A stretch of DNA of 64,000 bases from an uncultured Lachnospiraceae bacterium (GCA_946405625.1 CAMJHQ010000004.1:62001-126000); one strand, 5' to 3'; positions 42,589 through 52,731 are shown, counted from the first letter of the stretch. The notes: generated from the sequence alone by a model not told the origin. Made by a program: numbers and translations.

Positions 42589-44415
42589 TTATTTCTTCGC
42601 TTCTTCGAAATATAATGTATATGCTTCATCCTTTACATCATAGAGAGGCATGAACTTGATAGCCTTCGGCTGACGTTTTGTCCTGTAATTATTCTGAAGC
42701 CATACAAATATATCATATGCATGTTCCGTAACCGGGTCAAGGAATTCTGACGGATTATCAAAATCTCCGCTGATCACATCCACTTCATCCGTTAGTCCCG
42801 CAAGAACTATCGGTCCGTCAACAAATGCAGCCAGATGCTTCATATCAGGAAGTCTTTCAGCCTTAACTACGGAAGGAAGGAACAGGTCAATCACGTCACT
42901 GCCCTTTATGCCGTCGATCAGTGCATATCCGGACTCCTTCTTTATATCTGAAGCTGTACCATTTACAGATACCTCCGCTTCTCCTTCAACCCACTCCGGA
43001 ATTCTGAGTGCAAGTGTAAAGGCCTCATCTGCCTCCTCAACCTTGAATCTCAGCTTCCATCTGGACTTTTCACTTATAGAATGCTCCTCAAAAAGTGTAA
43101 CAACTTCATTTCCCATCATTCCAAGGGATTGAACCACCTTTACTTTCTTATCACCGAGTGTTGAAGAAAGCTCCGATGGAATATACTGATTTACGAACAG
43201 TATTTTGTTTTCATCATCCGCTGAATAGATCATCTCAGGATATTTCGTTGCCGACTGGATCATAGTTCCCTGGCAGCACCAGAAATCATTTCTCTTGGAA
43301 GCCCATTTTTTATGAGAACCGGTAGTCATCGGAAGGAAATATGTCGGCATACCTGTCTCAGCTGACTGCTGTGCCAGGAAGCCGTTATAGATACATTTTT
43401 CTATATAGTCGGTATACTCTGAGTTTCCGGTCCATTTGAAGAGATATTCCGCAACTCGTACCATGTTATATACTGTACAGAATTCCTGTCCGCGGTCACC
43501 TCTGTATTCGCCCATCTTCATAGGCGGAATCCAGAATTCTCCCGCATTCTGTCCCGTAGTTGCATACATGCCTCTTTTTGATACAGCCAGATCCCAGAAA
43601 ACTTCAACGATCTTACGCCAATCTTCATCTCCTGTCAGCTCATACATTTTTGCCGCTCCCTGAATGATCGGAATGCTGGCGTTGGTATGCTCATCGGTAA
43701 GAGCATCAGCTCCTGCCTTTATTTTCCTAAAAATTCCCTGATCCTTATAATTTTCCGCAAGTATCTTATATCTCTCGTCGCCTGTAACCGAATACGCATC
43801 TGCCCAGGTTTCAAGCATTCCTGCCTGCTCACCCTTATAGATTGTCTCCGGACTTCTCTTCTTCATATCCTCTGTCCAGTCTATGAACCAGTCTGCCATT
43901 CCCGAAAGAATCTTCAAAGCTTCCTCATTTCCGGTATATTTATATGTATCCAGAAGTCCCATCAGGAGCTTGTGGATTGTATACTGAGGCGACCAGATAT
44001 ATCTGTCCTCGATCATTATCTCAAAGTACTTTTCCGGAATAGAGCCTACCCATCTTCCGCCGTTCATCTTTTGGCAACGGCTCAGCTCACTTACTATATG
44101 TCGAAGTTTGGCATCAAGTATTGCGTCTCCGTCATTTGCAACAACTGCAGCTGCTGCAGACATGTAATGTCCCAGGAAATGTCCTCTCAGCTGACAGGAA
44201 GGTGCTTCCCATCCCCAATGCATATTTGCCTTTGATGGATCTTCAACTGTCATAAGCCCCGGAATAATGATTCCTGCCTCAAAATAATAATTCTGCAGCA
44301 GACAAGTATCATCCAGCTCACGAAGATAAGACTTGTTGATTTCCATTCTCTTTCTAAAGAGACTTTCATTTACTTTAACATCCTTAAATGTGTATGTTCT
44401 TAATGCCTTTTTCAT
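42589..44415 (-). CDS. GH127 beta-L-arabinofuranosidase-like glycosidase
   Basis: A 608-residue (alpha/alpha)6-barrel protein (old DUF1680). The zinc-cysteine catalytic site of GH127 is visible: E311 and C313 (GQEFCTVYNM), C380 and C381 (DFWCCQG). Further motifs are GHFLGHYMSA and TIHKLLMGLLD. There is no signal peptide, so it acts on imported oligosaccharides such as plant arabinosides. GAGGT precedes ATG 44415. It follows an alpha/beta hydrolase gene by 44 bp, so both probably belong to one plant-glycan operon. GH146 is the closest alternative. Confidence 0.9.
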   Translation of the reverse strand: MKKALRTYTFKDVKVNESLFRKRMEINKSYLRELDDTCLLQNYYFEAGIIIPGLMTVEDPSKANMHWGWEAPSCQLRGHFLGHYMSAAAAVVANDGDAILDAKLRHIVSELSRCQKMNGGRWVGSIPEKYFEIMIEDRYIWSPQYTIHKLLMGLLDTYKYTGNEEALKILSGMADWFIDWTEDMKKRSPETIYKGEQAGMLETWADAYSVTGDERYKILAENYKDQGIFRKIKAGADALTDEHTNASIPIIQGAAKMYELTGDEDWRKIVEVFWDLAVSKRGMYATTGQNAGEFWIPPMKMGEYRGDRGQEFCTVYNMVRVAEYLFKWTGNSEYTDYIEKCIYNGFLAQQSAETGMPTYFLPMTTGSHKKWASKRNDFWCCQGTMIQSATKYPEMIYSADDENKILFVNQYIPSELSSTLGDKKVKVVQSLGMMGNEVVTLFEEHSISEKSRWKLRFKVEEADEAFTLALRIPEWVEGEAEVSVNGTASDIKKESGYALIDGIKGSDVIDLFLPSVVKAERLPDMKHLAAFVDGPIVLAGLTDEVDVISGDFDNPSEFLDPVTEHAYDIFVWLQNNYRTKRQPKAIKFMPLYDVKDEAYTLYFEEAKK

Positions 44416-44459
44416 ATGACTACCTCAATGCTATATAATTTCATTATATTCAAACCCGA

Positions 44460-46061
44460 CTATTTTTTTACAAACTGTGATATAAACTTCCATGCCTCCC
44501 TACAGGTATGCTGTCTGCATTCATGAACCTGATTGCTCACACTCGCAAGTGCCGTACGGCATTTTCCATCAGTACTGTTATAATATCTTATTGTAAGGAT
44601 GCTGTCTCTTTCCTCATTTGCAACCTTTTCAACCTTATCAGGTTCAGCTCCGTAGATTTCATCCTTCCAGTTTTCTTTGTCTTCGAAGCTCAGATCAAAA
44701 TCAGCCGCAAGCTTATTTACCTCTGCCAGATACTTTATCCTGTCAAGAGCTGTATCTGCATGACACGGCAGTTCAGGAAGATGTGAGTTTTCTCCTCCCG
44801 AATAGAAGAATGGAACTGCTACCGACATATTTAGTTTCGGATCTCCAAGCGAAAGTCCGAACGGATTATCCTTGATAGGGAATAATGCACTTGCAGGACA
44901 GAAACCTGCAAAGATTTCCGGATATTCATGATACATATCCCATGTCTTTCCGCATCCCATAGAAAATCCGGTCGCATAGATACGTTTTTCATCTATATCA
45001 TACTTCTGCTTCAGATCTTCGATAACCTGAACTACTTCCGTAGCTGTGACATCCTGATGATTCTCTAAAGCTACAAACAGGAAGTCCTCATCATGTGCGA
45101 TTTCCCACCATCCCGAAACAAATGTGAGATACATCGATGAATCACCACCGCCATGGAAACCTATCATAAGCGGTACCGGTCCCTTATCGAAAAGCGTTGT
45201 ATTGTAATAAGCAAAGTAACCTACCTTATGTTCAGGTTCATCCTTAAATATTCCTCTGTTATCAGGTGATGTCTTTACAAGAGAATATCCTGCATCCTCT
45301 ACTATACCCAATGTATCAAAATCAGGTTCAAGTTCTATATGGCCGCACCACATTTTATATTTCCACACAAAGCTCTTAAAGTCTTCGATATATTCTGCCT
45401 TACCCTTTATAAGAAGGTTTTCGCATCCTTCAAAGGCTTTGTTGATATCATCACTGTTTCCGACACTGAGAATTGCAATATCCTGTCTCTCAATCTGAGG
45501 AACTACGCTGAGTCTCTCCATAGAGCAGCATGCCGGTGTTATCTCACCCGGCCCCCACAGATATTCTCCGTCTATTTTCTTCAGAAGCTTCGATGCAACA
45601 TAGTCTGCGGATTTTCCATAACTGTAAATATCCGCACGGAATATGGCTCCTCTTATAAAGAATCCCTTAAATTCCTGTGCGAAGAAATCCGTAACAGGTG
45701 CGATTCCGTCATCATATATAAAATGATTCTTAGTCTCGGCTATCAGATCGATATATACATTTTCTTCCGCATTCTCCCAGCCACCTTCACAGGTAGGATA
45801 TACGAAAAGAACACTTGCATCATATTCGGATGCTAACCGGGCAAGTCCCGTGTCTTCTGCAAATCTGACTGCATCCTCAGCCGTCTTTCTCTCCTCTTCA
45901 AAAACAAGAAGGAATGGTGCTCTGAAACCATAATTATTCACCTTTCCATCAATATCCGTTGCCGGTACATACACCTTCAGATAGAAAGAATCATACTCAT
46001 GCTCCCAGTATTTTCCACCATTATCCAGACTCTTTACTTCAGGTCTTTCCATTAAGCCCAT
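44460..46061 (-). CDS. Alpha/beta-hydrolase (PHB-depolymerase/esterase-like)
   Basis: A 533-residue cytoplasmic protein. The C-terminal half is an alpha/beta-hydrolase: oxyanion segment GFHGGGDSSMY, nucleophile elbow GFSMGCGKTW, and a late His in the VHECRQH region. The N-terminal half (about 1-270) contains a second, weaker hydrolase-like pattern, possibly a degenerate duplicate. No signal peptide. It sits with GH127, so removal of acyl groups from imported glycans is plausible. The start at 46061 has GGGGG upstream; ATG 46052 is possible. Confidence 0.7.
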   Translation of the reverse strand: MGLMERPEVKSLDNGGKYWEHEYDSFYLKVYVPATDIDGKVNNYGFRAPFLLVFEEERKTAEDAVRFAEDTGLARLASEYDASVLFVYPTCEGGWENAEENVYIDLIAETKNHFIYDDGIAPVTDFFAQEFKGFFIRGAIFRADIYSYGKSADYVASKLLKKIDGEYLWGPGEITPACCSMERLSVVPQIERQDIAILSVGNSDDINKAFEGCENLLIKGKAEYIEDFKSFVWKYKMWCGHIELEPDFDTLGIVEDAGYSLVKTSPDNRGIFKDEPEHKVGYFAYYNTTLFDKGPVPLMIGFHGGGDSSMYLTFVSGWWEIAHDEDFLFVALENHQDVTATEVVQVIEDLKQKYDIDEKRIYATGFSMGCGKTWDMYHEYPEIFAGFCPASALFPIKDNPFGLSLGDPKLNMSVAVPFFYSGGENSHLPELPCHADTALDRIKYLAEVNKLAADFDLSFEDKENWKDEIYGAEPDKVEKVANEERDSILTIRYYNSTDGKCRTALASVSNQVHECRQHTCREAWKFISQFVKK

Positions 46062-46149
46062 GTCTTTATAACCCCCATATAAAATAAAAACTCGACCGAC
46101 CAGCTTTCAATAAAAAAGAATAAAGCTGAATCAGTATGATCACCTCACC

Positions 46150-46175
46150 ATACAGTAAATGTAACCATACTGTAT
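46150..46175. promoter_or_regulatory. Operator-like inverted repeat
   Basis: ATACAGTA (46150-46157) / TACTGTAT (46168-46175), spacer 10, between the divergent hydrolase and sodium-pump genes. Confidence 0.5.
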
Positions 46176-46222
46176 CATAATAACTTATTTTCATTCACAT
46201 TACTACAATAAACACCGAAATA

Positions 46223-46251
46223 TTGAGAATAAAAATTTTTGATGGTATAAT
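46223..46251 (+). promoter_or_regulatory. Promoter of the sodium-pump genes
   Basis: TTGAGA (46223-46228), 17 bp, TATAAT (46246-46251), about 50 bp before ATG 46300. Confidence 0.75.
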
Positions 46252-46299
46252 GTGTAACGTCATTATTTTAGCAGAATAGTCGAAAGGGGTATAATATCA

Positions 46300-47433
46300 A
46301 TGGGTGAATTATTTTCACTGTTTTCTAATATCACAAATCTGGATATTAAACAAATTATCATGTGGATCATCGGAGGAGTTCTCATTTACCTTGCCATTAA
46401 AAAGGAAATGGAGCCGACACTTCTTCTTCCGATCGGTTTCGGAACCATACTGGTTAATCTTCCGATGTCAGGAGCCATAAATCAGAAGGTCGGTGAGATT
46501 CTTCAGGAAGGTCCTATCTCAATACTTTTCGAAAGTGGAATAGCGAATGAGCTCTTTCCTCTTCTGCTCTTTGTCGGAATCGGTGCAATGATCGATTTCG
46601 GACCTTTACTATCAAATCCAAAGCTCATGATATTCGGTGCTGCTGCTCAGTTTGGTATTTTCTTCACACTGAGTCTTGCTTCACTCTTCGGATTTGAGCT
46701 TAAGGATGCTGCTTCAATCGCAATAATCGGTGCAGCTGACGGACCGACATCCATATTTGTAGCAAATTACTTCGGAACCAAATATATCGGTGCAATTATA
46801 GTAGCCGCATATTCCTACATGGCCCTTGTACCTATCGTACAGCCTCCGATCATCAAGCTTCTTACAACCAAAAAAGAGCGTAAGATCCGTATGGAATATA
46901 CATCAAAAAATGTATCTAAAACAGCAAAGATCATTTTCCCGATCTTCGTTACTGTTCTTACAGGACTCGTTGCTCCTAATGCAGTAGCACTCATTGGTTT
47001 CCTTATGTTCGGTAATCTTATAAGAGAATGCGGTGTTCTTAATTCACTTTCAGAAACAGCCAAGAACGATCTTTCGAATCTTATTACACTGTTTCTCGGA
47101 ATTACAATTGCAGAGAAAATGCAGGCTGACGCATTTCTTAATCCTCAGACTCTGCTGATCCTCTGTCTCGGTCTTATAGCATTTATCTTTGATACAGCCG
47201 GCGGAGTGCTTTTCGCAAAGTTCATCAACTTATTTGCTAAAAAGAAGCTTAATCCTATGATCGGTGCTGCAGGAATCTCTGCATTTCCTATGTCTGCAAG
47301 AGTCGTTCATAAGCTCGGTCTTGAGGAGGACAGCTCCAACTTCCTTCTCACACATACAATCGGTATAAATGTTTCAGGTCAGATAGCTTCCGTAATCGCC
47401 GGTGGTCTTATCCTTAACCTGATTGCCAGATAG
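46300..47433 (+). CDS. oadB: Na+-translocating decarboxylase beta subunit
   Basis: A 377-residue polytopic protein of the OadB/GcdB/MmdB family, the membrane pump that couples decarboxylation of biotin-bound CO2 to Na+ export. Conserved motifs are AADGPTSIFVANYFG (Asp in a membrane loop), FLLTHTIGINVSGQIASVIAGG at the C terminus and GIGAMIDFGPLL. A gamma-like subunit follows after 11 bp. The biotin and carboxyltransferase (alpha) subunits are not in the window, so the substrate acid cannot be named. Confidence 0.92.
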   Translation: MGELFSLFSNITNLDIKQIIMWIIGGVLIYLAIKKEMEPTLLLPIGFGTILVNLPMSGAINQKVGEILQEGPISILFESGIANELFPLLLFVGIGAMIDFGPLLSNPKLMIFGAAAQFGIFFTLSLASLFGFELKDAASIAIIGAADGPTSIFVANYFGTKYIGAIIVAAYSYMALVPIVQPPIIKLLTTKKERKIRMEYTSKNVSKTAKIIFPIFVTVLTGLVAPNAVALIGFLMFGNLIRECGVLNSLSETAKNDLSNLITLFLGITIAEKMQADAFLNPQTLLILCLGLIAFIFDTAGGVLFAKFINLFAKKKLNPMIGAAGISAFPMSARVVHKLGLEEDSSNFLLTHTIGINVSGQIASVIAGGLILNLIAR

Positions 47434-47444
47434 GAGGAATAATC

Positions 47445-47735
47445 ATGAAAATAGATACAGGTGCATTTATGCAGTCTCTCCCGATCATGGGAATCGGCCT
47501 GCTGGGAATATTCATCGTAACTGCTGTTTTAATTATCGGAATCTATATTCTGAGAGCATTCACATCATTAAAGCCCGACTCAGAGCCGGCCGCTGATACG
47601 GATGCCTCCGAATCGAATAATAAAAAAGCAGACTCCTCCGTTAAGAAGGAATCCGCTATGGATCTGATGAATGAACGTGAAAAGAAAGATTTTCTTGATA
47701 AAGACGATACTTTCTCCATTTCAAAGGATCTTTAA
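47445..47735 (+). CDS. OadG-like small membrane subunit
   Basis: A 96-residue protein: one membrane helix (about 14-38, MGIGLLGIFIVTAVLIIGIYIL), then a charged Ser/Asp/Lys-rich cytoplasmic tail. This is the architecture of decarboxylase gamma subunits, which hold the alpha subunit to OadB. GGAGG precedes ATG 47445. Sequence similarity in this family is low, so the call rests on topology and position. Confidence 0.7.
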   Translation: MKIDTGAFMQSLPIMGIGLLGIFIVTAVLIIGIYILRAFTSLKPDSEPAADTDASESNNKKADSSVKKESAMDLMNEREKKDFLDKDDTFSISKDL

Positions 47736-47750
47736 TTTCAGATTTATCTT

Positions 47751-47793
47751 AATTCGCGTATTGTGATCTTCCAAGGATTATAATACGCGAATT
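47751..47793. terminator. Bidirectional terminator overlapping aroB 3' end
   Basis: AATTCGCGTATT (47751-47762) / AATACGCGAATT (47782-47793), 12-bp perfect stem, followed by ATTTCTC on the plus strand. The right arm codes for the last residues of AroB. Confidence 0.7.
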
Positions 47794-48890
47794 ATTTCTC
47801 TTACGAAATCTTCATCAAGGGGTTTGGCGAAAACACCCGGTTCAAACTCCTTAACGCTTCCAATACTGTCCTGAAGCACGAAGCGAAGCTTTCCGTCACG
47901 GACCTTCTTATCCGTATAAAGCTTCTTAACAAGTGCTTCTCTGTCTATATAGTCAGGTATTCTTGTAGGAAGTCCTGCTTTATCAAGAAGTGCAACAACC
48001 TTATCCCTATCATCTGCACTCAGAAGTCCCAGCTTTTCAGCCAGATATACTTCCGCAACCATTCCTATAGATACAGCCTCTCCATGCATAAGCTCATAAT
48101 CACTTACTGTCTCAATTGCACGTCCGACAGTATGTCCGAGATTGAGGATTTCTCTGAGACCGGATTCTCTCTCATCCTTCATAACAACCTCATACTTAAT
48201 CCTGCAATTTTCTTCGGAAATGTGCTCACATGCATCTTTATCCAGATTCAGGATATCATCCATATGCTCATCCAGATAATCAAAGAATTCTCTGTCAGCC
48301 ATGCATGCATGCTTTATTGTTTCTGCAAGTCCGCTGATTATCTGCCTCTTCGGAAGAGTTTTCCATGTCGCGATATCTATATATACCTTCTTCGGCTGAT
48401 TAAAAAGACCGATAAGATTAGTTGCAAGCGGCGTATCAACAGCAGTTTTTCCGCCGACCGATGCATCTGCAGCTGCAAGAAGTGTTGTAGCATAATTAAT
48501 GAACGGAACACCTCTTCCATAGGTTCCTGCTATAAATCCGGATAAGTCGGTAACAACGCCGCCACCCACTGCGATAATACAGCAATCTCTTCTATAGCCT
48601 TTCTCAAGCATGCGATCTTCTATATCCGCCTTAACCTCTCTGGTCTTACTCTTTTCTCCTTCAGGAAAAACAAAGAGATCTACCTGATAGCCTTCTTTCT
48701 TCAGGAGCTCAACTATCGGTTCTGCATATAGATCCTTAACTATACTGTCTGTAATAACAGCAAATTTATGAAGCTTTCCTACCAGACCGTTTCGCAGATC
48801 CTCTATCAGACTTCCCGAAAGCTCGTATCCGACTTCAATATCATAGCTGTCATCCACTACCTTTTTCAATTCGACTCTGAATTTATTCAT
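47778..48890 (-). CDS. aroB: 3-dehydroquinate synthase
   Basis: A 370-residue AroB, converting DAHP to 3-dehydroquinate in the shikimate pathway. NAD-binding motifs PEGEKSKTREV and IAVGGGVVTDLSGFIAGTYGRG, zinc ligands in LRE-ILNLGHTVGRAIE and MHGEAVSIGM. ATG 48890 (GGTGGG upstream) gives the family N-terminus; the frame extends 23 codons further without support. No other aro genes are nearby. Confidence 0.93.
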   Translation of the reverse strand: MNKFRVELKKVVDDSYDIEVGYELSGSLIEDLRNGLVGKLHKFAVITDSIVKDLYAEPIVELLKKEGYQVDLFVFPEGEKSKTREVKADIEDRMLEKGYRRDCCIIAVGGGVVTDLSGFIAGTYGRGVPFINYATTLLAAADASVGGKTAVDTPLATNLIGLFNQPKKVYIDIATWKTLPKRQIISGLAETIKHACMADREFFDYLDEHMDDILNLDKDACEHISEENCRIKYEVVMKDERESGLREILNLGHTVGRAIETVSDYELMHGEAVSIGMVAEVYLAEKLGLLSADDRDKVVALLDKAGLPTRIPDYIDREALVKKLYTDKKVRDGKLRFVLQDSIGSVKEFEPGVFAKPLDEDFVREIIRVL

Positions 48891-48939
48891 ATTACCCACC
48901 ATTCTGTAAATCCAAGTGCTGTAAAGCCCATAAAATAAA

Positions 48940-48977
48940 GATACAGTGCGATTTCTCACCTGAAATCACACTGTATC
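48940..48977 (-). terminator. Terminator after the GGDEF gene
   Basis: 16-bp stem on the minus strand (one G-U pair; GATACAGTG outer arm), followed by TTTATTTTAT. It lies between the GGDEF gene and aroB. Confidence 0.75.
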
Positions 48978-49064
48978 ATAATATCGTATTTTACATTAAG
49001 TTGCAAACTGCTTCTCTTCTCTTAACTTCTCTTCAGCGAAATAAGTATTCTGTTCTGATATTTC

Positions 49065-50966
49065 TTATCTATCCTGTTTATGCGCTTCCTGCTTCATTTC
49101 ATACATAGCATCATCAGCCATACGGAAGTATTCTTCATTTTCCAGATCGTTATCAGGATCTATAACAACATATCCTATACTTACACTCAGATTATAAGGA
49201 AGACTTAAATCATCGGAAATTCTCTTAACCTTCTCAATGATTGCTTTCTTTATATCTTCCATATCCGCAGAAACCGTATAATCTCCGATGATTACATACT
49301 CATCACCGCCGTATCTTACGGCTTTCCAATTCTTCGGAATTGATGACTTTATAACGCTTGCCACTATCTTGATTGCCGTATCTCCCTGAAGATGACCATA
49401 TTTATCATTTATCACCTTCATCCTGTTTATATCGGCTACCATGATAACGCAGTTCTGCTTAGTATGTCTAAGCTCATCCAGATATGGAATCGCTATCTTC
49501 TCATATCCCATTCTGTTATAGAGTCCGGTAAGCTCGTCTCTTACAGATATATCGGCAAGAAGCTTATTGAGCTTATCAAGCTTTATATTCTGGCGCGCTC
49601 TTCCGAGACCTGATGCGATATGCCTTGTTAAAGAATTAACATAAAAATCTTTGATCATCTTAGAATGATTCTTACTGACATAATATCCAAAGCTCTCATC
49701 CTCTAAATGCAGCGGAACAAACAGATATACAGCCGTTTCATCAGAATCCGGATCATAGTAAGGTACCATATCCGATACAGATATCGTATGTCTCGGAACC
49801 GTGACACCGTCCTTCATTCCGTAGATAACATCGATTTCATCACTGTAGCCCTCAGTTCTTGCCTCCACCTCTTTCTCTGTGGAATCAACAAATTGTTTAT
49901 CCAGACAGATATAGAAATCATCACCCTCATAAACATGTGACTTATCCATCAATCCGGTGAATCCTTTATGTATATCATCTGTGGTTTTTACACCTGCCAC
50001 GGCATTATCAATATCTATCAGATGCCAGTCAAATATAGTTCTCTCCACCGGAGTACGAAATGCTCTGGTTCTCGCTTCCTTCTGGATTTTCAAGCCTTCA
50101 GCACCCATAGAGCATCCACAGCTTTCCCCAAGATCAAAGGTCGAATGGTAAACCTTATCGCCAAAATCAGGAGCACCGTTCATAAGCCCTATCAGACTGT
50201 CTGTTGCCTGATAGCTTCTCTTTTCCCAACCACGATCTACTGAAGTAAGTATAGGTGAAAAATGATTTCCGCTCATCAGATTATCAAATCCGGTAACTTT
50301 AACATCCTGAGGAACACTTATTCCCATATTATCCAGTGCCACACATGCCGCCAATGCCATAGAATCATTTGCACATATAAATACATCCGGAAGCTTTGAC
50401 ATACCCTCAACGATCTTAGGCAGTTTCTCTTCCACGATAGCATAGCTCCAGCAGCCGTCAAATGTTTTCTCCGGATCCACGGAAAGTCCATGCTTCTCCA
50501 TGACATCTACGATTGCCTGATATCTCTCATTACTTTCCTCATTATCAGTCGGACCGCTGATCCAGAAAATATCTTTCACGTCATGTACGGTAATCAGATG
50601 TTCAACAAGTTCCTTCATACCATTTACATTTTCTGTTCTTATGCAGTTTATATCATCAAGTGAATATTCCAGACATAACGAAGGAACCTTAGCCTTAAGG
50701 ATTTTTTCACGAAGGATTGCATTTTCCCCGCCATTATTTAAGGTATTTCCCAAGAGAAGCACCCCATCAAAATCCTCCAGCTTCGGAAGGTTCAAAATAT
50801 TCAGTTCGCCGGCCATATCCTCCTTGGTCTTATCATATGATGTATAATCCAAGAATATAAATACATCGACGTTATCCTCAGACGCACGTCTTCTTATGCC
50901 TTCGAGTGCAAAATCCAGATAATCATCATTCCAACCATTTGTGAATACGGCAATTCTTTTTTTCAT
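49065..50966 (-). CDS. Diguanylate cyclase with LacI-like sensor domain
   Basis: A 633-residue cytoplasmic protein. Residues 1-270 form a LacI-type periplasmic-binding-like domain without the helix-turn-helix (RIAVFTNGWNDDYLDFALEGI, DVKVTGFDNLMSG). A GAF-like middle (about 300-450) follows, then a GGDEF domain (about 465-630) with an active-site RYGGDEY and the upstream RDELTGLYNRMGY. It probably makes c-di-GMP in response to a sugar or similar ligand. A possible promoter is the extended TGATATAAT at 51022-51030. Confidence 0.88.
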   Translation of the reverse strand: MKKRIAVFTNGWNDDYLDFALEGIRRRASEDNVDVFIFLDYTSYDKTKEDMAGELNILNLPKLEDFDGVLLLGNTLNNGGENAILREKILKAKVPSLCLEYSLDDINCIRTENVNGMKELVEHLITVHDVKDIFWISGPTDNEESNERYQAIVDVMEKHGLSVDPEKTFDGCWSYAIVEEKLPKIVEGMSKLPDVFICANDSMALAACVALDNMGISVPQDVKVTGFDNLMSGNHFSPILTSVDRGWEKRSYQATDSLIGLMNGAPDFGDKVYHSTFDLGESCGCSMGAEGLKIQKEARTRAFRTPVERTIFDWHLIDIDNAVAGVKTTDDIHKGFTGLMDKSHVYEGDDFYICLDKQFVDSTEKEVEARTEGYSDEIDVIYGMKDGVTVPRHTISVSDMVPYYDPDSDETAVYLFVPLHLEDESFGYYVSKNHSKMIKDFYVNSLTRHIASGLGRARQNIKLDKLNKLLADISVRDELTGLYNRMGYEKIAIPYLDELRHTKQNCVIMVADINRMKVINDKYGHLQGDTAIKIVASVIKSSIPKNWKAVRYGGDEYVIIGDYTVSADMEDIKKAIIEKVKRISDDLSLPYNLSVSIGYVVIDPDNDLENEEYFRMADDAMYEMKQEAHKQDR

Positions 50967-51021
50967 AATCAGTAAAGTCCCCCGGAACGGTTCTAAAATG
51001 TATATTACCCCATTTTCACTA

Positions 51022-51049
51022 ATTATATCATTCTACTACCGCAATACAA
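51022..51049 (-). promoter_or_regulatory. Putative promoter of the GGDEF gene
   Basis: Minus strand TTGTAT, 16 bp, extended -10 TGATATAAT (TATAAT at 51022-51027), about 55 bp before the start codon. Confidence 0.45.
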
Positions 51050-51165
51050 ACAGTTTTATTAAGTTGTCGTCATTATTCCAGGTCAACTTCATTGCACGTT
51101 CAGATTCAATGCAGTTAAAAAAATGTAGTCAATTGTCGTCATATGATCACTACAAGTCCAAAATG

Positions 51166-52731
51166 TCAGCGCGTGATATATTCCATAAGCATTTCAGGCA
51201 CATACTGATAATGATGGCTGCTATATATCTTCACCTCATATGTTGTAACACCGTGGGCGCGAAGCCTTTCCTTCAGATTCTCCACACCTTCGAGAGTCGA
51301 ATCATTTTCACCGAAATACTCTTCATAATCTTCATCTTCCATATCACCTGCTGTTATGAAAAGATTTCTGTCATATGATTCATTTCTGTCAAAATACCCA
51401 TATTCATTTTTATACTCTTCATAATCGCTTACTCCGGTAAAATACGGTGTCCAAAATGTAGGGCTTCCGATAATGTAATTTCCGAAAGGAATATTTTCAT
51501 ATCTGTCATAATTAAATGCAGCATAATGTGTGAATACACCACCCTGCGAATGCCCGAAGAGTGTTGAATTACTGTAATCAAAATTATAATCGCCGCTGAG
51601 ATATGGCATCATATTGTCAGTTATGAAATCCAGGAATTCCTTCTTATGATTGCATAAAATATTTCCCCGAACCTCATTGTCCCATCCGTCGACATCATAT
51701 TCGAATCCTATTGTAATAAGGATCTGTGGCTTTGCCTTTCCTTCTGACATCGCTCCATACAGTGATGTAACATCATTAAATCTCCATACTGCATCTGTCA
51801 TCACAAGTGCAGGATAAGCTGTACTTTCTTCGTAGGATGGAGGAGTGATCACGTGTACTGTAAATCCAATATCAAGCTCTTCATCATACAGATGGTACTC
51901 CGTGATATGATCCTGTATTTCCGCCACCTTCTCCTCGTCCATTTCCCAGTACATACTGTCACTATCTGTTTCATCAAAGCTTCCATAGTAAAAATCCAGA
52001 TACTTATCCAGATAATCCTGTTCTATCGGCTCATAATCCCCCCATATTACCGCGTCATAAAGCATGATCAGATTATTATATTCTTCATCAGCCGGTACTT
52101 TCGGAAAACCGCCAGCGATAACTTCGTCATATTCAGCTCTGAACTTTTCTTTCGCATCATCAAAACTGTCAAATTCAATCGTTTCATAAAAAGTTTCAGA
52201 TGTTTTCGAATTGAAATGTAAAAAATCAATCTTCCCCGCTCCTCCCGTATAATCCTTCGGCGGCAGAGCATTGAATAGCGGCTCTCCGTGCACAACAGCT
52301 CCTATTCCTTCGCAGTAACAGATCTTATCTTTAAGAGCACTGTAATCTTCTTCTGGTTCTTCCCGCTTTTCTGTTGCTCCGGCTCCTTCGCTGTTCTTAT
52401 CCGATTCTCCTCCATCCTTATCGGAATCCGTCACTGACTCCCACGGTTTATCAAGCAGCTGAAATTCTGTTTTTTTCGCAAGGCCAACTTCTTTATCAGT
52501 CATACGATTTACAAGCTTTTCCGTATCAGGCTTTTTCTCGTCATTGTCATCAGCGACGGCAACATCGCCATCATCAGTAACATCAGCAACGTCGTTATCA
52601 TCATTTTCATACACGCTGTTCTCTATACTTGTTTCCTGCTGTCTTCCTGATTCTCCGCATCCGGAAAATCCCATCGCAAAAGTCAATAATGCAATAAATA
52701 AAACAAGTCCCCTTCTAAGATTCCTTTTCAT
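51166..52731 (-). CDS. Secreted esterase lipoprotein (alpha/beta hydrolase)
   Basis: A 521-residue lipoprotein: signal peptide with lipobox FSGC, then an acidic Asp/Asn/Val-rich linker (about 30-130). The C-terminal esterase domain of the Fes/feruloyl-esterase type has PSYEESTAYPALVMTDAVW, nucleophile motif FGHSQGGVFTHYA and His in YSSHHYQYVPEM. ATG 52731 follows GGAGG. It probably removes acyl groups from polysaccharides outside the cell. It lies 159 bp after a two-component system that may control it. Confidence 0.82.
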   Translation of the reverse strand: MKRNLRRGLVLFIALLTFAMGFSGCGESGRQQETSIENSVYENDDNDVADVTDDGDVAVADDNDEKKPDTEKLVNRMTDKEVGLAKKTEFQLLDKPWESVTDSDKDGGESDKNSEGAGATEKREEPEEDYSALKDKICYCEGIGAVVHGEPLFNALPPKDYTGGAGKIDFLHFNSKTSETFYETIEFDSFDDAKEKFRAEYDEVIAGGFPKVPADEEYNNLIMLYDAVIWGDYEPIEQDYLDKYLDFYYGSFDETDSDSMYWEMDEEKVAEIQDHITEYHLYDEELDIGFTVHVITPPSYEESTAYPALVMTDAVWRFNDVTSLYGAMSEGKAKPQILITIGFEYDVDGWDNEVRGNILCNHKKEFLDFITDNMMPYLSGDYNFDYSNSTLFGHSQGGVFTHYAAFNYDRYENIPFGNYIIGSPTFWTPYFTGVSDYEEYKNEYGYFDRNESYDRNLFITAGDMEDEDYEEYFGENDSTLEGVENLKERLRAHGVTTYEVKIYSSHHYQYVPEMLMEYITR

